A stretch of DNA of 64,000 nt from Limnomonas spitsbergensis (lineage: Eukaryota > Chlorophyta > Chlorophyceae > Chlamydomonadales). Of the stretch, positions 22,558-35,071 are shown in pieces (position 1 is the first letter of the stretch; every line of letters begins with the position of its first letter). The DNA lies in contig JAYJMM010000111.1 of NCBI GenBank assembly GCA_037349105.1, positions 310,001-374,000 on the forward strand. Direction: 5' to 3'. The notes under the pieces were generated by a model. It saw only the letters and a program-made list of their open reading frames with translations, did not search any database and had not been told where the DNA came from. The position numbers and the translations under genes are program-made.

Positions 22558-24847
22558 TCAGGTACAAATCCAATTGGGGACGGTGTATCCCGCATATCCG
22601 AACAAGGTTTTTGTGCATGTCGAGCCATTGCTGCAGCAGTTTGAGCTGTTGCCAAAGCATATATCATCGGGCTTAGCGCAGCATTTGCCGTTTTGGCACA
22701 AATAACCACACCCGGAGCACCCGTCCACGGGCGTGCTGCACTCCAATCCGGGGAAGCAGGAGTAAAGGAACCGTGTCCTCAGCTGACTTCTGGGTCCTGC
22801 ACAAGCACGCAATGACAAGTGGTGTTTCTGTTAGTGCCCACCAAGCGACCTGCGGGGGCCGCCGGATGGCCACAGCTGAGCCCATGGGGATCAAACCTCG
22901 AGAAGCCTGCGGCCAGTGACCCATGCAGCTAGCGAGGCCTGCTGCACCAGGCCTCCATGGCAGGGGGCTCCTAGGCCGTGATGTAGGGCAGCTGCATTTC
23001 GGCTTAAGTGTGTGCAGCAGACGGTGCTGATCAGCTTCAGATGCAGCAGGTGGACCCGTGAGAGGGGCGGCATGCTGCAAGTGAACTGGACAGGCTAGAG
23101 ACACGGGTTGAATAAATAAGTAAGTTAATACGTCCAAAGACGTGGATTTAGGGAGCCTCGCATTTGAGCAAAGCATGGGACATTGTGACGTGGCTCCATG
23201 GATTAAACAAGTGTGTTGGCATGGATGAGAGCTGCCCAGTGACCTCCTTTATCATCCACGGTGATCACTTCGTCAGCTTTGCAGTCCTTCAGGCCGTTCA
23301 GATGATTTGTTTTGAAAGAAGGAAAGAAAGACTATGCGCTCCACTGAAGCAGAAGGTGTAAGGTACCGCTCGGCCCATAGCAGTTCTATCTCGAAGTAGG
23401 ATAGCCCGCTTACAACATTCTACGGCATTTGTTTTGAGTAAGGCCAGCACTCCATGACTCTGGCAGCTCAGCCTGTGAGTGTAGGAGATCCCTTCAATGA
23501 GCATGACGATATTCACACTTGGGAATGGAAATACTCCCAAGTCCCAACTGCTGCTACTTTAGGGGTCTTGACGAGGGTGAGAGAATCTGATTAAGTAGCT
23601 GAAAGAACAAAGGAAGAGCGACCTGGACTTTCCGAGGAGTCTGATGGTTGTTATAAAAGCCTTAGTAGACTGAAACCCAGAGGGGGGTATATGAGGGTAG
23701 CATGCGCCTGACAGGAAGAAACGGAAAGCATACAGTGTTGGGCTCTGACCCCAAAGGGACTCAGGTTTAACATAAGACAGTGTGTTACACCTTAAAACAG
23801 TGAGATGTAGACTGGAGAACTGCAAATATTTGTAGCACCGTCAAAGAAGCCAACCGTCATGACCCTAAATGCCCAACACTGAACGCATATGGGCAGGCTT
23901 TAGAACCGACCACCTTCAAATATGTGGTGAATAATGTCGCCAGGTCATCAGTGTTTATTTTTTGTGACTCAGCTACATGTCAGCTACCTCCCGGCCTCTG
24001 ACCGGAGGCCTGAGGCCAGCCATGCTGCTTCGTCCACCACTCAGCTGCAGGCCGGACTAGATTTTGTCCCAATCGGGCCTTTGGCGGCCGCGGGGAGAAA
24101 CTGCTGAAGGTGGTCATTTCATGTGTGCAGGTTACCCAGGCTGAGATAGACCAGTCCAACACCACGCATCACAAACCTGGACAGAGGATTGACAGAGGGG
24201 TGTTTTGGCTTTCACACTTTCCTGCCCTAGCTCTTCCATCCCAGTCATTCTACCTCCCCTCCCCACATTTCCCCTTCAGAAGTGAGAATGAACCGATCTG
24301 ATCTTCGAAGTAGAAACCCAGATCCTGGCTAACACCGTTCAGTTAGCCTAGTAGCCTGGCCTGACCTGGGTGAATATGATTGGCGCTCGTCTAATTTGAT
24401 CAAATTAAATTGAGCACGAAATTCTTCACAGTGAGCCCCCAGAATTTAAATGGATTTCTCACCAGCAGTTGCATCGTTGAGACCTCCCTGCTGTAGAGGT
24501 TGCTCCATAGCATGCGTCCCACATTCTCCTGCATAGAGCAGGATAGGAGTCAGGCCCTAAGAAAGCAGTGCTTCTTGCACTCTTCGAGCCGTCTTGCAAG
24601 ACAAAACAGTTTTTTTAATGCAAACTGACAAGACAGATGGTGCTCAATGAAGCAAATGCACTCGGCGGCAAGATTTAACTTTGCGGCCTCCTGTGGGCAA
24701 TTTTTGCATGATCAATGGATGAGGTATGCACTGGAGGTTCGAGGATGTGTCGTAAGAAGACATTCCGGTAACAAGGAGTAAGGACTTACCGAGGAAAAGA
24801 ATCAGGGTCCCCAGGAGAGCAGCCGTTATCATCGGGCGAGTAGCCAT
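22558..24847 (-). CDS. Small secreted cysteine-rich protein, three exons
   Basis: Exons 24847-24790, 24528-24463 and 22796-22558 join in phase (1, 1) to give about 120 residues. The first exon encodes a signal peptide: ATRPM then a hydrophobic run ITAALLGTLILFLG. The last exon holds a compact domain with 12 cysteines in about 75 residues, with motifs GCSGCGYLC, GKCCAKP, NCCSNGSTC and a closing WICT. The repeated CC pairs suggest a disulfide-knotted extracellular or wall/matrix domain of the knottin/EGF-like style. I do not recognise a specific family. Donor GGTAAGTCC after exon 1 is strong; the exon-2 acceptor is CTATGCAG. Expression support is lacking; exon 2 is the weakest part. Confidence 0.65.
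23735..23875. repeat. Dispersed repeat, copy 1 of a pair
   Basis: GGGCTCTGAC..TTACACC.T.AAACAGT..GACTG.AGA.CTG..AAATATTTG..GCAC.GTCAAA matches 48030-48180 across about 140 bp. Confidence 0.65.
23955..24100 (+). repeat. SINE-like dispersed repeat
   Basis: TTATTTTTTGTGACTCAGCTACATGTCAGCTACC..GGCC..TGACCGGAGGCC, GCCAGCCATGCTGCTTCG, GTCCCAATCGGGCCTTTGGCGGCCGCG: a near full-length copy in an intron of the secreted-protein gene. Confidence 0.8.
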
Positions 24848-25224
24848 GGCAGTGCGGCACAGAGGTTTGGCGCGAAGTCCTTCCGAAATGAATCAAATGA
24901 GGGAGGTGGACCAAATGTATGAGAACAGAAAAATGTAAACCTTCGCTTAGCAGTTAGCACGCATGATTGCCGTCAATCACGGCCTTGATCACTCCGCCCC
25001 AATCCATCAGATATATCCGATTCGCCGTACACGCTTGTTAATGACGTCACACCTCTGGGGCTCTGGGCCCTGCTCAAAAATTGCCTGTGCCTTTGCCAGA
25101 CAGAATGTGCCTTTGACACTGCGGGATTTGGTACTGGCCAGTGAGAGTTTTTGGTTTTGTTACTACCGGTAATTGAACGCAAAACAGACACATGCTTTGC
25201 TGGGAGGGCCCAAGGACCCTGTCT

Positions 25225-25780
25225 AATATGTCAATGACATAACACCTCTGGGCCCTGCTCAAAAAGGCTCGGCCGCGTGGGCGCTCAACTGTCTCGTTGG
25301 AAGAAAAGAAACTTAAGTTAAGAGGGAACGAAGGAGAAGGAAACAAAGGAAAGAACTAACCTCCCCCAAAGGAAAAGGCAGCCCGAAGAAAACCTTGCCC
25401 CTCTCAGGCCTATTCCCCAAGAAGGCAAAGAAAAGCAACAAACTAGGCCTCAACAAAGCGAACAACGTCCTCAACAAAAGTCAGAGCCTCCCATCCAAGC
25501 CTGCCCTGGTACACCTGTTGAAAGTATGTGGCGTCTTCCGGGGGGCCTGCCCAACCTCCCTCCCTAAGCCTCTCCTTCACGCTAGGGCACTGGAAGCAGA
25601 CATGCAGCGCATCCTCCACATGCTCTCCATCTCCCCTTGCCCAACACCGTTGGCAGCACCGTCCGTCACGCTGCTGACCGCTGCACCGTCCTCGAGTGTC
25701 AGCTGTGCTGACGGCGCCGAGCCGCAGCTTTAAGTTCGAGCGCACGCAAGCACACTCCCTTCGACCGAGCTTTGAGCGGG
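25225..25780 (-). mobile_element. Truncated LINE copy 1: ORF2 C-terminus and 3' UTR
   Basis: Minus-strand frame 25745-25443 encodes the end of a non-LTR retrotransposon protein with a zinc-ribbon-like CCQRCWARGD..EDALHVCFQCPSV (C-x2-C ... H-x3-C type). It is followed by a purine-rich 3' UTR (on the plus strand AAGAAAAGAAACTTAAG) and the terminus ..CCCAGAGGTGT at about 25228. Close relatives lie at 26426-26178 and, on the plus strand, 42290-42590. The 5' side is lost. Two shorter terminal pieces lie just outside, near 25035-25085. Confidence 0.75.
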
Positions 25781-25784
25781 CCCA

Positions 25785-26465
25785 GAGGTCAATAACGTTA
25801 CACCTCTGGGCCCGCTCAAAGCTCGGCCGCGTGGGCGCCCAACTGTTCAGAAGGGAGTAAAGAAGGGAGTAAAGAAGGAACTAAAGAGAGGGGAAAGGAA
25901 CAAAAGGAGAGGCCGGGAAGGTAAAGAAGACCAAGTCCAACACTTGAGTTCCACTAGAGACTAGCCCTCAACAAAGCCTCTAAGAAAAGATCAGTCCAGA
26001 AAAGCAAGCGTATCCCACGCACCCCTGCTTGGCCGCGAGAGCGCCCCACTGATCAGAAGGGAGAAGAGAAGAAACTAAAAAGGGGGCAAACAACAACAAC
26101 AACAACAACAAAAAGGACCAAAAGAGAAGGCCGGAAAGGCCAACGACACCGGCCTCAGAAACCCTGGAGACTAACCCTCAATAATGCCCACAGCACAGTC
26201 CACAAAAGTGGGCAGCGCCCGGAGGACCTGCCCACCCCCGCTCCCGTACCTGCTCCCTGACACTAGGGCACTGGAAGCACACATGCAGCGCATCCTCTAC
26301 CTGCTCGCTATCCCCCCATGCCCAACACCGCTGGCAGCAGCGTGCCTGTCGCCGCTGACCGTTGCGCCGTCCTCTGGTATCAGCAGTGCTGATCGCGCCA
26401 AGCCGCAGTCGCAAATTGGTGCGCACACAAGCACACTCCCTTTGACTAGTGCGGGCCCAGAGGTG
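25785..26465 (-). mobile_element. Truncated LINE copy 2
   Basis: Same layout as copy 1: terminus at about 25790-25835 (GTTACACCTCTGGGCCCGCTC on plus), 3' UTR with a CAA run at 26091-26111, then the C-terminal domain (CCQRCWAWGD..EDALHVCFQCPSV) at 26426-26178. The protein is cut short, and its 5' side meets copy 3 through a tiny terminal insertion at about 26445-26475. Confidence 0.75.
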
Positions 26466-27331
26466 TAACGTTATTGACTCCTTTCGACTGGTGCGGCCCC
26501 TGGCCTAGCCGTAGACTGAAACCAGGTGCGGTAGGCCGCCGTAGACCGGTGTTCAGTGGCAGGATCTCTGTGGTCCCCTCTGCCAGCTGCATCCAGCTGC
26601 GCCCGCTCGTATGCTGCATCAACAAGCGCCAGCACCTCTGGGACAAGTAGCGGCTGTAGGTCAGTCGCTGTCTGACGCAGTTTGGGGACGGTTCATCCCA
26701 GCCCCAGCTCCTCCGAAGCACCTAGCACTTCCCAGCACCAATTGCGCCCCCCGGTGCTCTGTCTGACAGCGAGCTCCATGTCGGCCGCCATGGCTGCGGC
26801 CATGAGAGGGCTGTCATGCTGTGCTGCTGGTGCGACCGCGGCGTTGTAGAAGCGAAGCACATGCTGCCACCAACTTCGCTGTAACGGCTGGATTTGCAGC
26901 TTCCTCATGACCCCCCAACTGGCAGTGGACAGAGGTAGCCCTGCAGCATGGCGCAGATGCTGGAGGAAGCTGGACTGCATCTTGCTCTTCAGGCAATGCC
27001 GCGGCCTTAGATGATCGGTGGCCCACACCACATCACCGTAGTTGGCCGCAGGCACTGGCTAGCAGGGAGAGATCTTTAGCATATAAGAGGCAACTGAGTT
27101 TTCGCCCCCCCAGCAGAATGCTCTCTGCCGGGCACTGGGCTGCAATCTTGCCCGGCAGATCGCTGATATATAGAGACTGAAGAGGAGGGGACTTAGTGGG
27201 CAGCCCTGCTTGATACCTCGGCCAGTGCTTTTATGGCCGTCTATGAGCGTGTAGACTGCACCTTTGTAGAGCGCTTGCACATGTAAAGGCCCACTTGCGG
27301 GCCAGGCATTTTTGTAATCACACTTCGCCAA
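26466..27331 (-). mobile_element. Truncated LINE copy 3: reverse-transcriptase and connection region
   Basis: Minus-strand frame 27331-27059 contains GIKQGCPLSPLLFSLYISAI, the conserved non-LTR reverse-transcriptase motif (domain with QGCPLSPxLF). The catalytic FADD block should follow but the frame stops at 27059. A second frame (27055-26693) carries the downstream region (YGDVVWATDHLRP..., MRKLQIQPLQRSWWQHVLRFYN), and after a frameshift the segment with LALVDAAYERAQL continues to about 26500. The copy has lost the RT active site and is dead. It resembles L1-like algal elements; the clade is inference. Confidence 0.75.
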
Positions 27332-27869
27332 ATTACAGCGAACGCAGAGCTCATTTTGGAGTTACATTATTACAGCGCACACAATGTCCGCGTAATCTTT
27401 TGACCATTTTGCGCGAAGGCAAACCATCTGTATGGTATTTTTTAAATGTGAGAGCCAAACAGAGGATGGCTAGAACATGATGTAGGACATAAAGTCACTG
27501 TCAACCGGTCCTTCTGTGGCAATCGACATAGCAGTAATCAAGTCGCATATGGGCCACAAACCCTAAACATGCACTCATATTGGCTTATTTACATTCCCCA
27601 TCTCCATGTGTCACTCAATGCATCAAAAAGGACAACCCGAAATCTGGATCCTGAATTTCTGGAAAAGGGGCAGAGTTACTTTTTATGAGATTTTATTTTC
27701 CCTTATGCGCACTGCACCACAATCCTTTAAGCTCTGACAGAGAAAATATTGCACATCCCAAACGAAGGAAATATAGGTATGGAGGAGACATGACCTTCAC
27801 ATGCCCTGGATTTTCACACTCAGCTGCAATGACCGGTTTTCCAAAAATCGCATTGCTGCACAATCCTCA
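27332..27869. other. Intergenic stretch downstream of leucine-zipper gene A
   Basis: No exon is supported. TTACA words near 27334-27375 (TGTAA on the minus strand) are candidate polyadenylation signals for gene A. Confidence 0.4.
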
Positions 27870-28343
27870 AGACAGGCATGAACATCTGGCTCTTGAAGCA
27901 GCCGGTAGCAGTTCATACGCCCATGCTCGTCCTGCTCAGTTTCAATTGCTCCAGAAACTGCATTAACCCCAAACAGGCATGAACAAAGTATGGATCCTGA
28001 TGGGGAATACGGCAGTTCAAACACCCATGCTCAGTTTCAACTGCTCCACACACTGGCACACTGCTGCATACAGGGAATCCCCAAACAGGCATGTACGTAA
28101 CATGGATCCGATGCTGGGTGTGGCAGTTCATACGCCCAAGGCCGTCATACTCATCTTCAATTCCTCCACAAACCGCAACACCATCCCCAAACAGGCATGT
28201 ACGCAACCTGGACCATGACGCTGCATGCGGCAGTTCATGTGCCCATGTTCGTCCTACTCGTCTTCAATTGCTCCACGAACTGCTGCAAGATCTCAAACAC
28301 GCATATGATCGAATCACGGTTTACTGATGTTGCAAGTGGCAGT
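27870..28343. repeat. Tandem copies of the gene A terminal exon end (stop-codon region)
   Basis: About four ~115-bp units carry GGCAGTTCATACGCCCATG.TCGTCCT.CTC..TTTCAATTGCTCCA and CAAACAGGCATG. On the minus strand each repeats the coding end EQLK.SR...MG and the stop of exon 28509-28344. The array sits directly 3' of that stop. Confidence 0.82.
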
Positions 28344-31300
28344 TCATATGCCCATGGTCATCCTGCTCATTTTCAATTGCTCCACGAACTGCTGCACGAT
28401 CCCCAGCTTATTCTGGACTCTAGGAAAGCAAGTGACCAGGACCTCGGCCATCTGCTCCACGTCCAGAATGTGGTTGAAGAACACCTCCATGGCCAGGAAG
28501 TTGAGGCGCCTGCTCAGGGGTCATTGCAACACACTTCAGCCACACTTCAGCTACATCATGGCAGAGGGGGCCATACAATTAAGCAGCGACTCTGCATGAT
28601 CGGGGGAAACCTTTGACCATTCAAATTAGCTGCTTAATCCTGGTGCGGTAAGGCCTGCTGCTTGGGCAGCCGGATGCTCAAGGTTGGGTGAATCTTTCTA
28701 AAAAAAACATTCTGGCATCGGCTAGCGCCGATGCCAGAGTTTCGATGTTGCCAATTTTTTCCAGATTTGTTCCTAGCATCGGCGGCCGACTGGCGCCCAG
28801 GTCCCTGGTTGGGTCCCAATTGGCCAATTGGTGGCCGCCTCGCGGCCTTCCAGCGGGGGTCTGGCACTCTGGCACGTACTGAAATAGCAGTTGTTTCAGC
28901 AGCGGGACAACAGGGCAACTGGGGTATGAGCGCCAAGGCCTCTAACCAGCTGCAACATTTCAGGTCTTCAGTAAGGGGCCCATTTCCCAGACCGTGCTTA
29001 GAAACGATTTCGTTGCTAGGGAGCGGACACGCCTACAACAGCGGGGCAGGAATTCCAGATTTGCAGTCCTCGTGAGCACCCTCTTCCAAAAGTGGTTCAG
29101 CAACCTCCGTGTGCACTGTGAAGCGGGCAATGTAAAGCGGGCAAGCCAGCAAAGCTTCCTGGACGGCCACAGGCACTCGCCCCAAAGTGATATGATATCT
29201 TGATCAAGCCATGTTCAATTGTGCACAGTGTTTTCAAGTGTCAAACACTGAAAACTGTACAAACTCATACCAGTACCACTAGTCAGGTCAGCCAATAGAA
29301 AATTCATATCCTTGCCTGAATCATCGACGAGCTTGCAGATGTAATATGACTGGAATCAACCCTTTATTTTAAATTTGCCACTACTGGTTCTTCACAACAC
29401 AGGCTACAGATATTATAGCCCATATTGGACCCCCAAGACTAGAATTTACCAGCAGGATTCCTGCAGTCTAACATCCCCCTGTTTGCCCTTTTTTGTATGT
29501 GTGCAGGTGTGGATGCCATTAAAAAGCATAAATACCAAACCAGTCCAGCCCCAGGTATCCATCCCTTGGTCGAGCCAATCCATTCAAACTGACCTGGCTT
29601 TCGTGCGTCATGCTTTAATATTTAGGTTCAATATTTCATGGTGTAGGACTGTAGGCTAACTCACCACTCTCTCGCATCATGTTCTTCTGCAGTAGGTCCA
29701 AACATTAGGCCATTTCCAGCACCACACACATTTCCTTTGTCAGCTTGGTCAGTATTTTTAGCGTTTATGATTTAAGCACAGACTGACTCACCTCACACGT
29801 AGCATGTGCTTCTGAAGCAGGTCCAAATATAAGGCATTTCCCAGCACCACGCTGATGACATTTGTCAGCTTTAAACGCATCTGTATTCATACTTTTCAAG
29901 CTGTTCACGCTTTGAGGACAGATTCACTTGCCTCTAGCTGATCAGCTTTAATTGTATCTTTATTCACACTCTCCACGCTGTTCACGCTTTAGGGATATAT
30001 TAACTCGCCTCTCTCGCATCATGTTTTTCTGCAGCAGATCCAAGCAGGATGCGTTCTCGACCTCCATGTGCATATCTGTTGTCAGCTTTGAGGACATCTG
30101 CCACCGCCCAATCTGGTCGGACAGGACTGAGACGAGGTGTCGCCGCTCTTGCTGAATCTGCACAAAGTGTGTAGGGGGGCAAGATGGTACAGTTTGATGG
30201 GCATAATGTCAAAGTGTGGGCGGCAAAATGGAGCAGTTTGGGAAGGACGGCCACCACCGCCAAACCTGGTTGGACAAAACGAAGACCAGGTGCCACCGCT
30301 CTTGCTAAATATTTAAATAATGGCTATTCTGCCTTTTTTAGAGGCAGGTTTGGCGGTTGGGGAGGCAGGATGACCCATCTGTGCACTGAGCTGACAGTGA
30401 AGGTAATCCACTGAACCCCCTGCACCCTTAAGGTCACCCACTTTGACCTGAGCTAGCAGCGAAGCTGTTTTATCATGAGCATGCCACTAAACCCTTTACC
30501 CTTTAAATGAACCACCTCAGCACTCAGTTGACATCACAGCTGATCCATCGTAAGAGCGGCGCACTGGCACAAACCTTCAAATCTTGTTTATCTAAGATGA
30601 CCCAGTAGTCCACTGAGCTGGCAGCAAGTATATCCACTGAGCCCTGCACCCTTAAGATGCCCCACATTTGAACTGAGCTAGCAGCAAAGCTGAACTATCA
30701 TGAGCATGCCAATAAACCCTTCACCTTTAAAATGACCCACCTCAGCACTCAGTTGACAGCAGAGCTGATCCATCATGAGCGTGTCGCAAATTTGCTCTTC
30801 GTTCAAGCTGCAGGAATGCAGGACCTGATGGGGCAAGCAGGGGAGGGGAAGCATGAACACTTCAGAGCTGCGCATGACCTGATGGGGCAAGCACAGTAGG
30901 GAAAGCAGTGATACCTGGGGCAAAGATTCTCCAGGAATATGGAATATGTATCAGTGCTGTGCCATTGCGCCGTAATTCAGAAATGGTACGGTCCCTTGCG
31001 GGTGAAGTAGCTGAATTTGCCTTGAATCTAGAGTGAACTGGACCAGCAGTTAGGAGAGAAGAATATCTGGAGGAAGAAGTTGGTGGTGAGAGGAGGGATG
31101 GAAGGAATTTACTATTGCCAATAGCAAGACCTGGGGCAAGTAGTGAGGAGCAACAACAAACTGTGTGGGAGGAAGACTGGGGGAGGGATGAAGGGAATTC
31201 ACTCCTGTCAATGAAGGGAATTCACTCCTGTCAATGAAGGGAATTCACTCCTGTCAATGAAGGGAAGTCACTCCTGTCAATGAAGGCAATTCACTCCTGT

Positions 31301-34300
31301 CAATGAAGGGAAGTCACTCCTGTCAATGAAGGGAATTCACTCCTGTCAATGAAGGCAATTCACTCCTGTCAATGAAGGGAAGTCACTCCTGTCAATGAAG
31401 GGAATTCACTCCTGTCAATGAAGGGAAGTCACTCCTGTCAATGAAGGCAATTCACTCCTGTCAATGAAGGGAAGTCACTCCTGTCAATGAAGGGAATTCA
31501 CTCCTGTCAATGAAGGGAAGTCACTCCTGTCAATGAAGGCAATTCACTCCTGTCAATGAAGGGAATTCACTCCTGTCAATGAAGGCAATTCACTCCTGTC
31601 AATGAAGGGAATTCACTCCTGTCAATGAAGGGAATTCACTCCTGTCAATGAAGGGAATTCACTCCTGTCAATGAAGGGAATTCACTCCTGTCAATGACAG
31701 GATCTGGGGCAAGCCGCCAAGGGGATTATGAACTTGTGGGACAGAAAACAGGGGGTGACAAGAGCTCGCCTTTGTCAATGGTGGGACCTGGGACAGGCAA
31801 AGACAGCAATATCTGAAGGAGGAAGGCAGGTGTGGGGGGGGTGACGAAAACTCACTTCTGTCAATGGCAGGGCAAGGAAGAGGGAGGAGAAATAATTGCA
31901 GGGCGGTATTTCACTCTTGCGGTAATCAAAGGTGTCGTGAGTTTGACGTTCGTTCGATCTACACAACCACAGGTCCAGCGGCAAGCGCAGCAGATCAAAG
32001 CACAGCAGAGCAACAACTTAAAAGAGGAGACTCTGGGCTTCTATCTTTCTTTCTTTCTTCTATTAAGAGAGGAGCAGGACCGTAGGCAAGAAACACGACG
32101 ATAGGACCTGGCCCAGGGAGTGAGGGGCAGCAGCAATTTCTGGCGAAAGGATAGACAAGCATTCACATGAGTACATGACAGGAGTTCATCCCCTGTCCGT
32201 GTCACATGCCCCACAGACTGCAATCACCATCATTGCAGTAAACGCCCATCAGTGCTCTGCCGATGACGGTCCTTGCGGTGGCTGAGTTACGTAGCTGAGT
32301 TCAGTCACCGTAATTGCAAGGCAAAATCAGCTACTTTTACCAGAAAGGGACCGTAAGTACAAACTCGATATCTGAATTACGGCGCAATTGCACAACACTG
32401 ACGCCCATACATCGCCATCGCGGTATAAAGGGTTATATAAGGGTTCAATTTCCTTAAGGACCGCACTATACCAGCTCCCAAACCTCAGGTGACAGTGTTC
32501 CCGGATAGAGACTTGCTGCACACTTACAGTTGTCCAGCTCTAATTCAGCCACAACTGACCTACAATACTAATTGCACCTTCTGCTAAGTCTCTGGTAGCA
32601 GTGCACCAGACTGCAGTCTTGCTGCAGAAATGCTGTTTCTCAGCTACAATTCAGCTATCATTCAGCTACAAATATGTTAGACGTCAGCATCTATTTTTAC
32701 TGCCCCCGCTTCCAAGTTTGATGGGGTAGTATCATAGTATGCTAGATTTGAGGCTGGTCGACATACTGTTCAGCAACAGTTAAATAATTCAACTACCATT
32801 TGCACTGCACCTGCTGCCAAGCCTCTGGTGGTAGCTTGCCGGCCCTAAGGCTGGCTGCTGCCATGCAGTTCGCCAGCTGCGGATTCATGTACTGCATGCA
32901 TTTACCTGCACCCACCAGACATAAGGATGCAGAAGGTAGGTTACGAAGGTCACGCATGCGGGACAGGAAGAAAAAGGCAGCTAAAAAGGCAAGTATGCGG
33001 TGCAGGGAGTCAAAATGTAAAAAAGGCAGATCAACACATGCGCACAGACACGATACTATTTTATTTTCAGGCTGCATACACATAGTCTGCAGAACTGCTC
33101 AATCGGCAGACGCAAGCACGACATGAAGCTCTCAGTGACCATGTTGCCGAGGCCTTGAAATCGTGCCTAAGCCAAAAAAGGCTGAAAAGAGCCGGAAGAA
33201 TATAAGCGCCTGGCCAACTCACCCATCTGATGCATGCACTGCATCAGGGCCTCGAGCTGCTTCCGCGCCGAAACCGCCAGCCGGTGGGATGACGGCTCGC
33301 CCCAGGTCAAAACCTGCAGGTCCGCCGGCTGGTGGGCTGGCTGGCCCCAGCCCGTAGCAGCGACGCCTGGCATGGCCATCGGGATGTCCCCTTGGACGTT
33401 CCCCGTGGTCACAGGAGACCGCATGAGCAACGATGCAGCAGTGGAGACTGGTGGCCTCTGCAGCGACACAGCCGTGCCAGTGGAATCAGCCTGAAACAGG
33501 GAAAGGGATCGGGGAAGACCGGCTCCTGCCCTGTTTGTTCTTCATCGCTCAGCTGGATCTAGTCTAGATCTCAGTACATCTCAGCTAGATCTCGGTTACA
33601 GATTCCGGAAGGCCGCCGGGCATCCACCACTGGGACTAAGAAACTTGACCGGCCCAAACGCCGCCGGCGGACCAAAGGTAGAGCCTGGTGCAGCAAGCAT
33701 CAGGCACTGCTGCATGATGCCCACCACATGCAGTCAGGCACTGCTGCATGATGCCCACCACAGACAGTCAGGCACTGCTGCATGATGCCCACCACAGGCA
33801 GTCAGACACTGCTGCATGATGCCCACCACAGGCAGTCAGGCACTGCTGCATGATGCCCACCACAGGCAGTCAGGCACTGCTGCATGATGCCCACCACAGG
33901 CAGTCAGGCACTGCTGCATGATGCCCACCACAGGCAGTCAGGCACTGCTGCATGATGCCCACCACATGCAGTCAGGCACTGCTGCATGATGCCCACCACA
34001 GGCAGGCAGGCACTGCTGCATGATGCCCACCACAGGCAGTCAGGCACTGCTGCATGATGCCCACCACAGGCAGTCAGGCACTGCTGCATGATGCCCAGCC
34101 GCCATAGTTCGGCCTGCAGCTGAAAAACACACTAGTAAAACATCCTAGGTCGGGCTGCAGCTGAACTGTAGCTGAAAGACTTCCTGAGAAAGTAAACAGA
34201 GGTGCAAGGACCGCACCTCACATTGCCGCTTGCCATCAGAGATACGGCCCCATCATCAGAAAATAGGGTTTGCCACATCAAGCCCAGCAAGCCACAGACA

Positions 34301-35021
34301 GGGCTGCAGCTGAACTGTAGCTGAAAAGCACCAACAAAATTAGCAGTGGCGCAAGGACCGCACCCCAGATTGCCGCCTGCCACCACAGGTCTGCCTCGTC
34401 AGAAAAAGATAGGGTCTGGCGCACCAAGCCCAGCAGGCCACAGGCAGGGCTTTAGCTGAACTGTGGCTGGTGAAAACAACAAAATAAACATTGGCGAAAG
34501 GAACGCAGTACCGCACCCCAGATTGCCCCCGCCACCAGAGGTAAGGCCTGTCAAAAACATACAACAGGATTTGCTGAATCAAACCAAGCCGGCCGTAGGC
34601 CGGGCTGTAGCTGAATTATAGCTGGAAAATATCCTTCAATAGACCAAGGTGCAAGGACCTCACCCCAGATTGCCGCCTGCCACCAGAGGTCCGGCCCATC
34701 AGCAAAAGCAGCCGCGCAGCCTCCTTGAGCAGCAAAGTGATCATACTCATGGCGCCTGCCTCGTCCATACTTTGCATCTGAAGAAAGCAGCAGTACAGTT
34801 ATACAACAGTTATCAAAACAGCCTCCTTAATTGGTGTAGAGATACTGCTCATGTCGCCTGCCTCATCCATGCTTTGCAACTGCGGGAGCAGCAGAACAAC
34901 ACACACCCGTAAGCAAAATCAACCTGGCAGCCTCCTTGAGAGGTTGAGTTCAGTAGTTCAGAAACCATGCTCATGGCGCCGGCCTCAACTAATATTTGCA
35001 TCTGCAGAATGCAGCAGCACA

Positions 35022-35071
<50 letters not shown>

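Noticed and set aside
22464..22709. Other minus frames overlapping the cysteine-rich exon
   Set aside because: They lack the cysteine pattern and do not join the signal-peptide exon in phase.
31187..31700. CRISPR or centromere-type array
   Set aside because: 23-bp units without spacers and only ~500 bp long; an ordinary minisatellite.
33690..34100. CRISPR-like array of 34-bp units
   Set aside because: Units are contiguous with no unique spacers, and the host is eukaryotic.
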